From contig CAWJMF010000002.1 in assembly GCA_963843945.1 (NCBI GenBank), forward strand, positions 124,001-188,000: a stretch of DNA of 64,000 nt. The letters run 5' to 3'. The notes beneath the pieces were generated by a model that saw only the letters and a program-made list of their open reading frames with translations, searched no databases and had not been told where the DNA came from. The position numbers and the translations under genes are program-made. How positions within the stretch are numbered: the stretch's first letter is position 1; each line of letters opens with the position of its first letter. This DNA comes from CAWJMF01 sp963843945. GTDB lineage: Bacteria; Vulcanimicrobiota; Vulcanimicrobiia; Vulcanimicrobiales; Vulcanimicrobiaceae. This document shows positions 25,883 through 37,345 of the stretch, in pieces.

Positions 25883-26647
25883 ATGCAACCGTCCACCGGC
25901 TTCGCCTCGAGTCTCACCGCCACCGACGTCATCCAGAGCGCGTTTAACGACGCGCTCCCGCTCATGCGCTCGCGTCAGCGGCTCTGGATCATCTTCGCCG
26001 TTATCGCTGCGATCGGCGGGCTAATCTTGCCGTTTCTGCCCGACTACTCGCAAACCGTCATTTCGCCGACGACCGGCAACGCGCAGACGCTCCCGGGAGC
26101 TCGCTTTCAGATGGCCTTCCAATTGCCGAACGTGTTGGGTGCGATAGCCGCGTTCTTCATCGTCGGAAGCGTTCTGCGCACCGTGCGGCCGGGCTGGCAC
26201 TGGACCGTCGGAACGTTCTTCACCGCGATCGGCATCGGGATCGTTTACGGCATCGCGGTCGAGATCGGGTTCTTCCTCCTCTTCGTGCCGGGCTTCTTTC
26301 TTGCGATCAAGTGGTCGCAAGTGGTTTGGTGCTACCTCTTGAGCGAAGGCAAGAATCCGTTCGGCGAATCGTGGGAAATCACCAAGGGCATGTTCTGGCG
26401 GACGTTCCTGTTCTTGCTGTTCTTGTGGCTCGTTCTGGTAGTGCTGCTGGTCGTAACGTACGGAATCTCCGCAAGCATCGCCGCCTTCGTGCCGATCCTC
26501 GGGGTCGTGATGTTGCCCATTGCGTTCCTGGCTTACGCGTTCGCGATGCACGTCTCGATATTGGCGAACGTACGCTGGATGCTGGCCCTGCGGGCCCATT
26601 TCGCCGGCGCGTTGCCGCCGGGAACGGCGCCGGTACCGGCGGTCTAG
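25883..26647 (+). CDS. Multi-pass membrane protein of unknown function
   Basis: A 254-residue protein with about six membrane helices (near 34-50, 83-100, 107-145 as two, 170-200 and 205-230) and a short cytoplasmic N-terminus. The helix-rich layout with a central WEITKG loop recalls uncharacterised integral membrane families such as DUF4013 or glycerophosphodiesterase membrane domains, but I cannot assign it. An AGGAGG site precedes the ATG. It is inserted between nusG and rplK. Confidence 0.7.
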   Translation: MQPSTGFASSLTATDVIQSAFNDALPLMRSRQRLWIIFAVIAAIGGLILPFLPDYSQTVISPTTGNAQTLPGARFQMAFQLPNVLGAIAAFFIVGSVLRTVRPGWHWTVGTFFTAIGIGIVYGIAVEIGFFLLFVPGFFLAIKWSQVVWCYLLSEGKNPFGESWEITKGMFWRTFLFLLFLWLVLVVLLVVTYGISASIAAFVPILGVVMLPIAFLAYAFAMHVSILANVRWMLALRAHFAGALPPGTAPVPAV

Positions 26648-26650
26648 CCG

Positions 26651-27043
26651 ATGTACATCGGCAGCGTCACGCTGTTCGTGCACGACGTCGAGCGGGCGAT
26701 CGAGTTCTACACGCAAAGGCTTGGATGGGATAAAATCGACGACGCCGAGATGGAACCGGGAATGCGCTGGGTGACCGTCGCGCCCCCGGGGGAGAAGACC
26801 CGATTCGTGCTGGCGCACGGATTCGGCGGGTGGTCGCCGGACAAGGTCGGCGGCTTCACCGGCACCGTCCTGGAGGTCGACGATGTCGAGGCAGCCGCTG
26901 CGGGCATGATCGTCGCCGGCGTGGAGTTCACGACGCCGCCGACCGCGATGCCCTGGGGGCTCTGGGCCCAGTTCAAGGACTCCGAGGGCAACGAGCTCGG
27001 TCTGCACTCCGACGTGAGCACGCTCGCCGGGAGCAACGTCTAG
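26651..27043 (+). CDS. VOC/glyoxalase-family protein
   Basis: A 130-residue vicinal-oxygen-chelate fold protein: GSVTLFVHDVERAIEFYTQRLGW at the start (first metal-ligand region) and WAQFKDSEGNELGLHSD near the end (Glu ligand of the second motif). Such proteins include glyoxalases, dioxygenases and resistance proteins; the substrate cannot be told. It starts 4 bases after the membrane protein, so the two form a small inserted unit before the rplK promoter. Confidence 0.85.
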   Translation: MYIGSVTLFVHDVERAIEFYTQRLGWDKIDDAEMEPGMRWVTVAPPGEKTRFVLAHGFGGWSPDKVGGFTGTVLEVDDVEAAAAGMIVAGVEFTTPPTAMPWGLWAQFKDSEGNELGLHSDVSTLAGSNV

Positions 27044-27053
27044 GCACGGACCG

Positions 27054-27082
27054 TTGCGTCGGACTCGGTTTCGCGGTATAAT
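27054..27082 (+). promoter_or_regulatory. Sigma-70-type promoter for rplK-rplA
   Basis: TTGCGT (27054-27059), 17 bases, consensus TATAAT (27077-27082). It leaves a leader of about 80 bases before rplK, long enough to hold an L1-binding operator, though I cannot identify one with certainty. Confidence 0.82.
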
Positions 27083-27170
27083 CTGCCAGGGTTGCGCCGC
27101 TCAGCCCGACCCCGGCCCGGCGCCGTTTACGTGGGGGAGACTGCCGCAAGGCATTCGTTAGGAGTTCTCA

Positions 27171-27597
27171 ATGGCTAAGAAAGTCGTCGGCACGATCGGC
27201 TTGCAGTTGCCCGCCGGCAAAGCGACGCCCGCACCGCCCGTCGGCCCGGCGCTCGGACCGTACTCGCTGAACATCATGGCGTTCTGCAAAGAGTACAACG
27301 AACGCACCGCAATCGCAGGCCGGTATGATCATCCCGGTCGAGATCACGGTCTACGAAGACCGCACCTTCAGCTTCATCACGAAGACGCCGCCGGCGAGCT
27401 TCCTGATCAAGCGCGCGCTCGGCATCGAGTCGGGCTCGGCGATTCCGAATCGCAACAAGGTCGGCAAGATGACCCAGAAGCAGCTGCGTGAGATCGCCGA
27501 GACCAAGATGGCCGATCTCAACGCGAACGACGTCGAGATGGCGATGCGCATCATCGCCGGAACCGCGCGCTCGATGGGCGTCGAGGTGTCCGCCTAA
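27171..27597 (+). CDS. rplK: 50S ribosomal protein L11, one frameshift
   Basis: L11 of the ribosomal GTPase stalk base. The N-terminus VVGTIGLQLPAGKATPAPPV and the middle NIMAFCKEYNERTA are in one frame. QAGMIIPVEITVYEDRTF and the C-terminus KMADLNANDVEMAMRIIAGT are in the next. One extra base near 27311-27316 explains this; without it the protein is 141 residues, the normal length. L11 loss is tolerated only with cost, so a sequence error is likelier than a broken gene. The stop overlaps the rplA start (TAATG). Confidence 0.93.
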
Positions 27598-28310
27598 TGC
27601 CGACGCACCAGCACGGAAAGAAATACCGCGAGGGCGTTGCCGCCTACGATCGCGAGAAGCTGTACGACGTCGCCGAAGCGAGCGCGACCGTCAAGAAGAC
27701 CGCGCACGCGAAGTTCGACGAGACGATCGAAATTCACGTACGCCTCGGCGTCGATCCGAAGAAGAGCGATCAGAACGTGCGCGGCACGGTTCAGTTGCCG
27801 CACGGCACGGGCCGGACGGTGCGCGTCATCGCCTTCGCCAAGGGCGACAAAGCCAAGGATGCCGAGGCCGCGGGCGCCGACGTCGTCGGCGATCAAGACC
27901 TCATCGACCGCATCAAGGCCGGCTTCAACGAGTTCGACGTCGCCGTCGCGACGCCGGACATGATGGGCGCCGTCGGCTCGAACCTCGGCCGCATTCTCGC
28001 CCAGAAGATGCCCAACCCCAAGTCCGGCACCGTCACGCCGAACATCGGCGCGGCGATCCGCGACATCAAGGCCGGTAAGGTCGAGTACCGTCTCGACAAG
28101 ACGGGCATCGTCCACACGATCGTCGGCAAGGCCAGCTTCGGCGAGGTCCAGCTTGCCGAGAACATCGCGACCCTCATGGACGCGATCCTGCGCGCCAAAC
28201 CGGCCTCGGCCAAGGGCACCTACGTCCGCAGCATCACGCTGGCCAGCACGATGGGTCCGGGCGTCAAGGTCGACCCGAACCGCGTCAAGATCACGGCCTC
28301 GACCCAGTAG
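27597..28310 (+). CDS. rplA: 50S ribosomal protein L1
   Basis: A 237-residue L1, the mobile L1-stalk protein and often a translational repressor of its own operon. Family features are KFDETIEIHVRLGVDPKKSD, the RGTVQLPHGTG motif, MPNPKSGTVTPNI and KVEYRLDKTGIVH, ending with the YVRSITLASTMGPGVKVD block. Starts on the last base of the rplK stop. Confidence 0.96.
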   Translation: MPTHQHGKKYREGVAAYDREKLYDVAEASATVKKTAHAKFDETIEIHVRLGVDPKKSDQNVRGTVQLPHGTGRTVRVIAFAKGDKAKDAEAAGADVVGDQDLIDRIKAGFNEFDVAVATPDMMGAVGSNLGRILAQKMPNPKSGTVTPNIGAAIRDIKAGKVEYRLDKTGIVHTIVGKASFGEVQLAENIATLMDAILRAKPASAKGTYVRSITLASTMGPGVKVDPNRVKITASTQ

Positions 28311-28324
28311 CGCTCGCGGGGCCG

Positions 28325-28353
28325 TTGACCGGATTGCCCGCTTCGGGTATGAT
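28325..28353 (+). promoter_or_regulatory. Sigma-70-type promoter for rplJ-rplL
   Basis: TTGACC (28325-28330), 17 bases, TATGAT (28348-28353), placed directly before the L10 leader, so rplJL has its own promoter besides any readthrough from rplKA. Confidence 0.8.
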
Positions 28354-28363
28354 GGTCGACGGC

Positions 28364-28418
28364 TCCGAAGAACGTAGGTCCGCCCTCGGGCGGGTAATGC
28401 GCGAGCGCCTACCGAGGA
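28364..28418 (+). ncRNA. Ribosomal protein L10 leader
   Basis: The leader contains the conserved halves TCCGAAGAACGTAGGTCC and GCCTACCGAGG that pair around the kink-turn bound by L10(L12)4. The intervening CGCCCTCGGGCG hairpin and TAATGC strand fit the family as well. It precedes rplJ by about 100 bases and represses rplJL translation or transcription when L10-L12 is in excess (known for the family). Confidence 0.9.
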
Positions 28419-28518
28419 TGCGCGACGACCCGGCTCTCACGACCGTTTTTCACGTGCGGCAGGTGGCGCTCATCGCAAAGATTGGAGCGCCGTTTCTTTT
28501 CCGGAAGAAAGCACGCCT

Positions 28519-29043
28519 ATGCCTACCGCCAAGAAAGAACAGACGATCGAAGAGCTGCGCAAGCAGCTTGCCGACGCGAAGAACCTGTTCTTCACGAACT
28601 ATTCCGGGCTGACCGTCGGCGAGATCTCGAAACTCCGCGCCGAGTTGCGCAAAGACGGCAGCACCTATTCGGTCGTGAAGAATACGCTGTTTTCGATTGC
28701 CGCGGGCGAAGAGCTCGCCAAGCAAGTCGAAGCCTATCTCTCCGGGCCGACGGGAGTCGTCTTCGCAAACGACCCGGTTTCGCCGGCCAAAGCGATCAAG
28801 CAGTTTTCCGACGACGTCAAGACGCTCGACGTGAAGGCTGCCTACGTCGAAGGCAAGATCATCGACGGAAAACAGGTCGCAGCCCTCGCGGCGCTCCCCT
28901 CGAAGCTGGAGTTGCAAGCGAAGGTCCTCGGGCTCTTCCAGAGCCCGATGCGCGGATTCGTCGGAGTCCTCGCCGCAAATCGCAGCGGATTCGTCCGCGT
29001 CCTCAGCGCTCGCGAGAAGCAACTCGCCGAGTCAGCATCTTAA
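28519..29043 (+). CDS. rplJ: 50S ribosomal protein L10
   Basis: A 174-residue L10, the base of the L7/L12 stalk. It begins MPTAKKEQTIEELRKQLADA and contains FFTNYSGLTVGEISKLRAEL, YSVVKNTLFSIAA and the C-terminal helix that binds L12 dimers (ending EKQLAESAS). rplL follows after 16 bases with an AGGAG site. Confidence 0.95.
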   Translation: MPTAKKEQTIEELRKQLADAKNLFFTNYSGLTVGEISKLRAELRKDGSTYSVVKNTLFSIAAGEELAKQVEAYLSGPTGVVFANDPVSPAKAIKQFSDDVKTLDVKAAYVEGKIIDGKQVAALAALPSKLELQAKVLGLFQSPMRGFVGVLAANRSGFVRVLSAREKQLAESAS

Positions 29044-29059
29044 TTAGGAGAAGCAGAAC

Positions 29060-29440
29060 ATGGCAGTTGCCGATATCATCGATCAAGTCGAAAAGCTTTC
29101 CGTTCTCGAGCTCAACGAGCTCGTCAAGTCACTCGAAGAGAAGTGGGGCGTCAGCGCCGCCGCTCCGGTCGCGGTCGCCGCTGCCGGCGGTGCCGCCGGC
29201 GGAGCCGCCGCGGCCGCACCCGCCGAGAAGACCGAGTTCGACGCCGTGCTAACCGAAATCGGCCCGGAGAAGATCAAGGTCATCAAGGCCGTTCGCGAAC
29301 TCACCAGCCTCGGTCTCACCGAAGCGAAATCGTTCGTCGAGAGCGCACCCAAGGCGATCAAGACCGGAATCCCGCGCGACGAAGCCGAGCAGATCAAGGC
29401 CAAGCTCGCCGAAGCCGGCGCGACCGTCGAAATCAAGTAG
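29060..29440 (+). CDS. rplL: 50S ribosomal protein L7/L12
   Basis: A 126-residue stalk protein. The N-terminal dimerisation domain (VEKLSVLELNELVKSLEEKW) is followed by an Ala/Gly-rich hinge and the C-terminal domain (KTEFDAVL, KIKVIKAVRELTSLGLTEAK). rpoB and rpoC, which usually follow, are not here; a terminator and a membrane glycosyltransferase gene follow instead. Confidence 0.96.
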   Translation: MAVADIIDQVEKLSVLELNELVKSLEEKWGVSAAAPVAVAAAGGAAGGAAAAAPAEKTEFDAVLTEIGPEKIKVIKAVRELTSLGLTEAKSFVESAPKAIKTGIPRDEAEQIKAKLAEAGATVEIK

Positions 29441-29478
29441 CGTCCGCTCGCGCCGCGAGGGCGAACTCGCGATGCTGG

Positions 29479-29510
29479 GAAGGGCTCCGGAATGCGTTCC
29501 GGGGCCCTTC
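29479..29510 (+). terminator. Terminator hairpin after rplL
   Basis: A 14-bp stem (29479-29492 with 29497-29510, one T-G pair) with a TGCG tetraloop, followed by GCTTTCG. The stem is very stable although the T tract is short. Confidence 0.78.
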
Positions 29511-29560
29511 GCTTTCGCCGGGCGAAGGAAGCGCCGCGCCGCTAGCGTGAACGGCCGCGT

Positions 29561-31311
29561 GTGAGCGCCGGCGTTATCTTCGAAGGAACGCGAGCTGCAC
29601 TGTGGCTCGGACTTCTGTGGTTCTCGGCACCGCTGCTGAGCCGCACGCAATCCATTCCGAATCGGCTGCGCGACGCGATCGTGCTCGGAACCGCGATTCC
29701 GGGCGTCCTCGCGCTCGCGAACGTCCTCAACGGCGCGACCTGTTTTGGTGCCGTCTTGCTGGTTGCCGCGGCGCGCGCGGCGCGGCGGCGCGGCGGCTTC
29801 GAACTGCCGCCGCCGGTGCGCTCCCGCGCGGCGCTCGCGTTGCCCGCCCTCGCGGCGCTCGCCGTCGCGTGGCCGGCGCTGGTCCGTCCGCTCCTTCAGG
29901 GCGACTCGCTGCTCTACCATTTGCCGAACGCGGCAGCGTGGACCCAAAGCGGCTCGCTTTGGACGGCGACGACGTTCTGGTGGTGGTATCCGGGCGGCTC
30001 CGAGCTCTTCGCTGCGGGCTTGCTCGCAGCCGCGGGGCCGCTTGCGGCGGGCTTCGCGGGGACCGCCGCCGCGTTGCTCTTGGCCGAGCGGCTTTCGCTC
30101 TGGTGCGAGGATGCCGGCTTACCGGGCTGGACCTCCGGCTCGCTCGCCGCGGCAACCATCGCGAGCTTTGCGTTCGCGCTGCAAACGGGAAATCTCGCGA
30201 ACGATCTTTGGCTCGCGGCCTTCGTACTCGAAATGCTCTGGGCTGCGCGCAGAGAGCCGGCTGCCGTCGCGCGCAGTACGGCGCTCTGCGCTTTGATCAA
30301 GCCATACGGTTTCGTCTACGCGGCACTGGTTCTGCTTGCGACGCGAACGCCGCTGCGCGTGTGTTTGGCGGCGTTCGTGCCGCTCGCCCTCTGGCTCGGC
30401 CGCGACCTCGTCCTCTGGAACGGAGCCGCAGTTCCGGCCGGGCTGCAACAGGAAGGGCACCCTCCCTATGGTTTCGGCAGCTCGCTGGCGATCCACGGGT
30501 GGGACGGCGTCGTCGCACTCGCTGTGACCCTTTGGGACAGTGGTCTTTGGGCGATCGTCTTGTTCGCGAGCGCACTCCTTTCGATCGGGCGTTCGAAGGA
30601 GCTGCCGCTCCGGCTCGTCGCACTCGGCGCGCTCCTCTTCGCCGTTCTGCAGCCGCAAGGTTTTACGCACGCGTACGACTCGCCGGGAACCGACAACGCC
30701 ACGCGCTACTTTCTGACGTTCCTCGTGCTGGGAGCCTGCGCGCTCGGAGCCTTCGCGCAGCGTGCGCCGCGCTTCTTTGGAGTCGTCGGGCTAGCGTTCG
30801 CGGCGCTAGGCATCGCGCGGGTCGCCGGGATCTTTTGGAACGATGCCACCACGCACGGCTTGTGGCTGGTGCTTGCATGCGCCGCCGCCCTTGCGTTCTG
30901 GCCGCGCCTGCCGAAGCGCCGCCTGGCCGCCGGCGCGCTGGCGCTGGGGCTGGTCGCGTACGCCACGACGCTAGCGGGTTCGCACCCGCTCGATTACTAC
31001 GACGATTGGCTGGGAAATGGAACGCCTACGCATTTCTTCGAATGGCTCGCGCAACGCAAACCGGCGGCGCTGGTCGCGTGGCGCCTGCACGCCGGTGCGG
31101 TCGCGGCGGTGAGTCCGGGAACGCGGACCCTCGATGCGATCGAAGCCGAGCCGTGCGCCGAAGCGCGGCGCGAGCACGCTCTGCTCGCGCTCGCGAATCA
31201 AGATCCGAGCGGCGATGCGGATTGGAAAACGCGGCGCCGGCGCGCCCTCGCCTGCGGGCCGCCGCTCTACGACGACGGGGTTGCGCTGGTCGTTGCGCCG
31301 CCGGGGTCGCG

Positions 31312-31315
<4 letters not shown>
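29561..31315 (+). CDS. Multi-pass GT-C-type membrane glycosyltransferase-like protein
   Basis: A 584-residue protein with about eleven membrane helices and a soluble C-terminal tail of about 100 residues. The loop GDSLLYHLPNAAAWTQSGSLW after an early helix carries the Asp and His expected of GT-C (PMT/ArnT/GT39-like) enzymes that transfer sugars from polyprenol carriers. The acceptor is unknown; the Ser/Thr/Pro-rich pilus subunits of this window would be suitable targets (speculation). The TAG stop overlaps the stop of hppA on the other strand as CTAG. Confidence 0.7.
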
Positions 31316-33427
<2,112 letters not shown>

Positions 33428-33572
33428 AATTCCTACCTTAAAAGTGCCCGCGCAGAAGAGACCCGGGCCTGTAACGCCACGGGGCGCGGACGGACGACCG
33501 AATCGCGTTTGGCACCGGGTTTGGGCAGTCCTGTCCGGGTGGGACGGCTCTGCGCGCCGACGCGGAGATGAG

Positions 33573-34796
33573 ATGCGTTCGCGCGAAGTCAAAAAAGGGA
33601 TGCGAGACGTCGAATTCTTGGTCGTCGGGTGCGGTCCGGCGGGCGGTACGGCCGCTCGCGAAGCCGCGCGGGCCGGCGTGGAGACCTTGGTCCTCGAAAA
33701 GGATTCGGTCGTCGGCGTCAAGCGGGTCTGCGCGGCCGGCCTGCGACCCGGTTTCTGCGAGCAGTTCGATCTGCCGCGTTCGATCGTGCACTGCGATCCG
33801 CCCACGATCGCACTCCACGCGACCAGCGGGCGCCGCTTCTCCCTGTCCGTGGGTCAAGCTCATACGACGACGCGCGAAGAGCTCGACGGCGCGATCGCCG
33901 CGCTGGCGCGCCGCGAGGGTGCCGAGATCGTCACGAACGCGCTCTTTCGCGGCTACGAGAGCGACGGCGCGCGGACGATCGTGGAGTACGCCGATACCGC
34001 GACGGGCGAGCGCAAGCGCGTGCGCACGCGCAACCTGTTGCTCGCGCAAGGCTCGACGGCGCGCATCGACGCGAACTCACCGATCGGCTACAAGGGCTGG
34101 GCCGACGGCCTCATCACGTGCTATCAATACCGGGTATACCTCGAGCGGCCCGCGATCAGCGAAGCTTATCAAACGCTCGAGATGCACTACTATCTCTCGC
34201 CGGCCGGGCGCAACGTCATCGCCTGGATGTTTCCCAAGCGCGATCATCTTTCGATCGGGCTCGGCATTCCGGCCAAGCTCGCCGGGAAGGAGCTGCGCGC
34301 CGAACTCGACGCCTTTTTGCCGACGGTCGAGCAGCGTCTTTTCCCCGGCGTCGCGTACACGATTCGCGAGGAAGGCAATCTGCTCTACGGCGGCGCACCG
34401 CGCCCGCGCATCAGCGCCGGGAACGTCATGATCGGCGGCACGGCGGCCGGCTTAGTCGACGCGACGACCGGCGAGGGAATCCTCGAGGCGGCGATGTCGG
34501 GCCGCGTCGCGGCGCAAGCGGTCGCCGACGCGCGCCGCGGGCGCACCTCGTCGCCGGCGCAGCAGTACGAGAAGGCGTTGAAGGCGCTGCTCTACGGGAA
34601 GCTGCTCAACCGCCATCGCTTGATGACCTTTCTCGAGCGCCGTCCGGTGCGCTTCGACCTGCTCTTCGAGCAGCTCTCGTGGTTCCCGCGCTTCGCCGAT
34701 TTGCTGCAGCGCGAGCGCAACGATTTCTCGCTTGGTGAGTGGGCCTATCTCTACGCGCAAGCCGCCTTCTTTTCGGTTCGCGCTCTGCGCGCTTGA
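33573..34796 (+). CDS. Geranylgeranyl-reductase-family flavoprotein
   Basis: A 407-residue FAD-dependent oxidoreductase with the dinucleotide motif VVGCGPAGGTAAREAA (Gly19, Gly21, Gly24), a LVLEKDSVVG acidic end of strand 2, and the family segment GGTAAGLVDATTGEGILEAAMSG that contacts FAD. Members reduce isoprenoid chains of chlorophyll, archaeal-type lipids or menaquinone. The last is the most likely here (inference). ATG 33573 follows GGAG by 5 bases; ATG 33600 is an alternative. Divergent from hppA and overlapping the permease start by TTGA. Confidence 0.85.
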   Translation: MRSREVKKGMRDVEFLVVGCGPAGGTAAREAARAGVETLVLEKDSVVGVKRVCAAGLRPGFCEQFDLPRSIVHCDPPTIALHATSGRRFSLSVGQAHTTTREELDGAIAALARREGAEIVTNALFRGYESDGARTIVEYADTATGERKRVRTRNLLLAQGSTARIDANSPIGYKGWADGLITCYQYRVYLERPAISEAYQTLEMHYYLSPAGRNVIAWMFPKRDHLSIGLGIPAKLAGKELRAELDAFLPTVEQRLFPGVAYTIREEGNLLYGGAPRPRISAGNVMIGGTAAGLVDATTGEGILEAAMSGRVAAQAVADARRGRTSSPAQQYEKALKALLYGKLLNRHRLMTFLERRPVRFDLLFEQLSWFPRFADLLQRERNDFSLGEWAYLYAQAAFFSVRALRA

Positions 34797-35815
34797 TCGC
34801 ATTCGCCGCGCGGCGCCTGCTGCGACTCGGGCTGGTCCTCATCGCGATCACGATCGTGAGCTTTGCGTTCATGCACGCGATCCCGGGGGATCCGGTGGTG
34901 AACCGGCTCGGCGAACACGCCACGCCGGAGCAGGTGACCATGCTGCGCGCCTCGCTCGGCCTCGACAAGCCGTGGTACGTGCAGCTGGCGCTCTACTTCG
35001 GCAACCTGCTGCACGGCGATCTCGGCGTCTCGTTGATCGACGCCCAGCCGGTCTCGGCGAAACTCGCGCAATACTTTCCGGCGACGGTCGAGTTGTCGGT
35101 CGGCGCGATCCTGTTCGCGATCGCCGTCGGCGTCCCGGCCGGCGTGCTGGCGGCGCTGAAACGGCGCAGTGCGATCGACGTCTTGACGATGAGCGGCGTC
35201 TTGCTGGGCGTTTCGATTCCGGTTTTCTGGCTCGGCTGGATGCTCGTTTACTTGCTTGCCGTTTTACCGGGAAGGTGGGGACTCAATCTCTTTCCCATAT
35301 CGGGCAGGATATCGCTCGCTTACTTGGTTCCGGCGCGGACGCACCTCGTCGTTTTTGACGCGCTGCTCGCCGGCAACGGCCGGGCGGCGCTGGACGCGCT
35401 CTGGCACCTCGTGCTGCCCGCAATCACGCTCGGTACGATCCCGCTCGCAATCGTGGCCAAGATCACGCGCAGCGGGATGCTCGAGGTCCTGCGCAGTGAT
35501 TACGTGCGCACCGCTCGCGCCAAGGGCCTGTCCCAGGGCGCGGTGCTCTACAAACACGCGCTGCGCAACGCGCTGGTGCCGATCATCACGGTCGTCGGCC
35601 TGCAGACCGGGCTCTTGCTCGGGGGCGCCGTCCTGACCGAGCATATCTTCGCTTGGCCGGGCGTCGGGCGGCTGGCTTTCGACGCGATTTCGAATCGGGA
35701 CATGCCCTTGATCAACGGCTGTATTCTGCTCTTCGCAGCGGTTTTCGTGATCGTAAACACGCTCGTCGACCTGCTCTACGCGGCGGCGAACCCACGCATC
35801 CGGTACGGCGCGTGA
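34793..35815 (+). CDS. DppB-type peptide ABC transporter permease
   Basis: A 340-residue inner-membrane permease with six helices. It has the DppB/OppB start (RRLLRLGLVLIAITIVSFAF, HAIPGDPV), GLDKPWYVQLALYFGNLLHG, and the EAA loop KHALRNALVPIITVVGLQTG that contacts the ATPase. TTG 34793, overlapping the previous stop, is chosen because it starts right at the family N-terminus. DppC, the ATPases and a binding protein are not adjacent; the SBP5 lipoprotein at 12.9 kb is a possible partner. Confidence 0.9.
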   Translation: MIAFAARRLLRLGLVLIAITIVSFAFMHAIPGDPVVNRLGEHATPEQVTMLRASLGLDKPWYVQLALYFGNLLHGDLGVSLIDAQPVSAKLAQYFPATVELSVGAILFAIAVGVPAGVLAALKRRSAIDVLTMSGVLLGVSIPVFWLGWMLVYLLAVLPGRWGLNLFPISGRISLAYLVPARTHLVVFDALLAGNGRAALDALWHLVLPAITLGTIPLAIVAKITRSGMLEVLRSDYVRTARAKGLSQGAVLYKHALRNALVPIITVVGLQTGLLLGGAVLTEHIFAWPGVGRLAFDAISNRDMPLINGCILLFAAVFVIVNTLVDLLYAAANPRIRYGA

Positions 35816-35897
35816 GACGCCGCCGGGCGGGAAAGTGTGGGGAGCCGGACGTTGAATACCGTATCCTCGAAGACAGCCGTACGAGGAAGAGGCTGGT

Positions 35898-36728
35898 TTG
35901 AAGGTCGAGCGACGCTCGCAATACATCATTGCCGGCACGGCATATTCGCGCGAAGAGGTCATCCATCGCTACATTCACCTGGTGAAGTACGTGGCTGGAC
36001 GCATCTCTGTTAACTTGCCGCCTAACGTCGAACTGAACGACCTCATCAACGATGGCGTGGTCGGGCTGATCGACGCGATCGAGAAGTACGACGACGACCG
36101 CGGGGTCAAGTTCGAAACTTACGCGATCACGCGCATCCACGGCGCCATCCTCGACGCTTTGCGCGCGCTGGACTGGGTCCCGCGGGCCGTCCGCCAAAAA
36201 GCGCGCGAGCACGAGCGAGTCATGCACGCCCTGGAGACCGAGCTCGGCCGGCAGCCGACCGACGACGAGCTGGCCGAACGGATGGGCCTGTCGCGGCGCG
36301 AACTCGACGCGCTGCACCAGCGCATTCGCGGCACCTCGGTGCTTTCGCTCGAAGAGCATCTGCCCAGCGACCGGGGCGGCGACATCCCGCTCATGGACAC
36401 GATCAAGGGCGAAGACGGCGACCTCGGCGCTTCCGTCGAGCAGCGCGAGATCGTGCAGGCGCTTACTTCCGCCGTCGAAGATCTGCCGCCGCAAGAATGT
36501 ACGGTCATTAAGCTTTACTACTTCGAAGGCCAAACGCTCAAGGAAATCAAGGCGACGCTCGGCGTTTCCGAGTCGCGCGTCTCGCAGATTCACGCCCAGG
36601 CGGTCATCCGGCTGCGCGGCAAACTGCGCGTTATGCGCGGCGATCTCGGTTTTCGGGAAAACGACCCCACGATCAAGCAGAAGTACGTGCGCAAGCCGGC
36701 GGCCCCCGAGGTGGAGGCGGCCGGCTGA
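35898..36728 (+). CDS. FliA/WhiG-type sigma factor
   Basis: A 276-residue sigma-28-family factor. Region 2 reads YVAGRISVNLPPNVELNDLI and GVVGLIDAIEKYDDDRGVKF followed by IHGAILDALRALDWVPRAVR, regions 3 follow (LGRQPTDDELAERMGLS), and region 4 ends TLGVSESRVSQIHAQAVIRL. This is the FliA/SigD/WhiG pattern. It starts at TTG 35898 with GAAGAGG upstream. No FlgM anti-sigma factor is near; a small flagellar gene group lies 17 kb away. A C-terminal tail of about 25 residues is extra. Confidence 0.9.
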   Translation: MKVERRSQYIIAGTAYSREEVIHRYIHLVKYVAGRISVNLPPNVELNDLINDGVVGLIDAIEKYDDDRGVKFETYAITRIHGAILDALRALDWVPRAVRQKAREHERVMHALETELGRQPTDDELAERMGLSRRELDALHQRIRGTSVLSLEEHLPSDRGGDIPLMDTIKGEDGDLGASVEQREIVQALTSAVEDLPPQECTVIKLYYFEGQTLKEIKATLGVSESRVSQIHAQAVIRLRGKLRVMRGDLGFRENDPTIKQKYVRKPAAPEVEAAG

Positions 36729-36730
36729 AC

Positions 36731-37345
36731 GTGCGCCGCCTGCGCGGCGCGTCCGAAGCGCCGCTTTTCCCCGAGCTGGTGCGCGACGACGTCCTTTCCG
36801 GCGAACGGATCGTCGAGCGTGGCGGCGACGTGCGTTTGTTCCGGCGCTGGCTGGCCGCGCCCGAAGCCGACGCGCTGCTCGCGTCGATCCGCGCGAACAC
36901 GGCGTGGACGCAGGAGCGGCGTAAGATGTACGACCGCTTCGTCGACGTTCCGCGCGAGCAAGCCTGGCGCGGCGACGATCGCGCCGCACCCTGGAGCGAA
37001 GAGCTGCTCGCCGTGCGCCGCCGCCTCGAAGAGCAGCTCGGCGCGCGCTTTGCCTTCGTCTTGCTCAACCGCTACCGCAACGGTTCCGACAGCGTCGCGT
37101 GGCATAACGATCGCGAAGTCAAAGGCTTAGCCCATCCGGTCGTCGCCTCGCTTTCGCTGGGCGCGTCGCGCGCCTTCGATCTGCGTCCCAAAGACGACCG
37201 CAAACGCGTGCTCTCGATCGATCTCGAGCACGGCGACTTGCTCGTCATGCAGGGCGATACCCAGCTCAACTGGGAGCATCGCGTCGCGAAGGTGCGCGCC
37301 AGCGGAGAGCGCATAAATCTCACGTTCCGTCAGCAACCTGAGTAA
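36731..37345 (+). CDS. AlkB-like 2-oxoglutarate/Fe(II) dioxygenase
   Basis: A 204-residue oxidative demethylase-like protein. The iron ligands His125, Asp127 (WHNDRE) and His183 (WEHRV) and the 2-oxoglutarate arginines in RINLTFR (194, 200) are all present, together with the nucleotide-flip region LLNRYRNGSDSVAWH. The N-terminal DVRLFRRWL segment resembles ALKBH2/3-type bacterial AlkB. It probably repairs alkylated DNA or RNA. GTG start 2 bases after the sigma-factor stop, so it may be in the same operon. Confidence 0.9.
   Translation: MRRLRGASEAPLFPELVRDDVLSGERIVERGGDVRLFRRWLAAPEADALLASIRANTAWTQERRKMYDRFVDVPREQAWRGDDRAAPWSEELLAVRRRLEEQLGARFAFVLLNRYRNGSDSVAWHNDREVKGLAHPVVASLSLGASRAFDLRPKDDRKRVLSIDLEHGDLLVMQGDTQLNWEHRVAKVRASGERINLTFRQQPE

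Noticed and set aside
35898..36728. Sigma factor as sporulation SigF/SigG or stress SigB
   Set aside because: The sequence around region 2-3 (FETYAITRIHGAILDALRAL, WVPRAVRQ) is that of FliA/WhiG, not of the SigB/F/G group.
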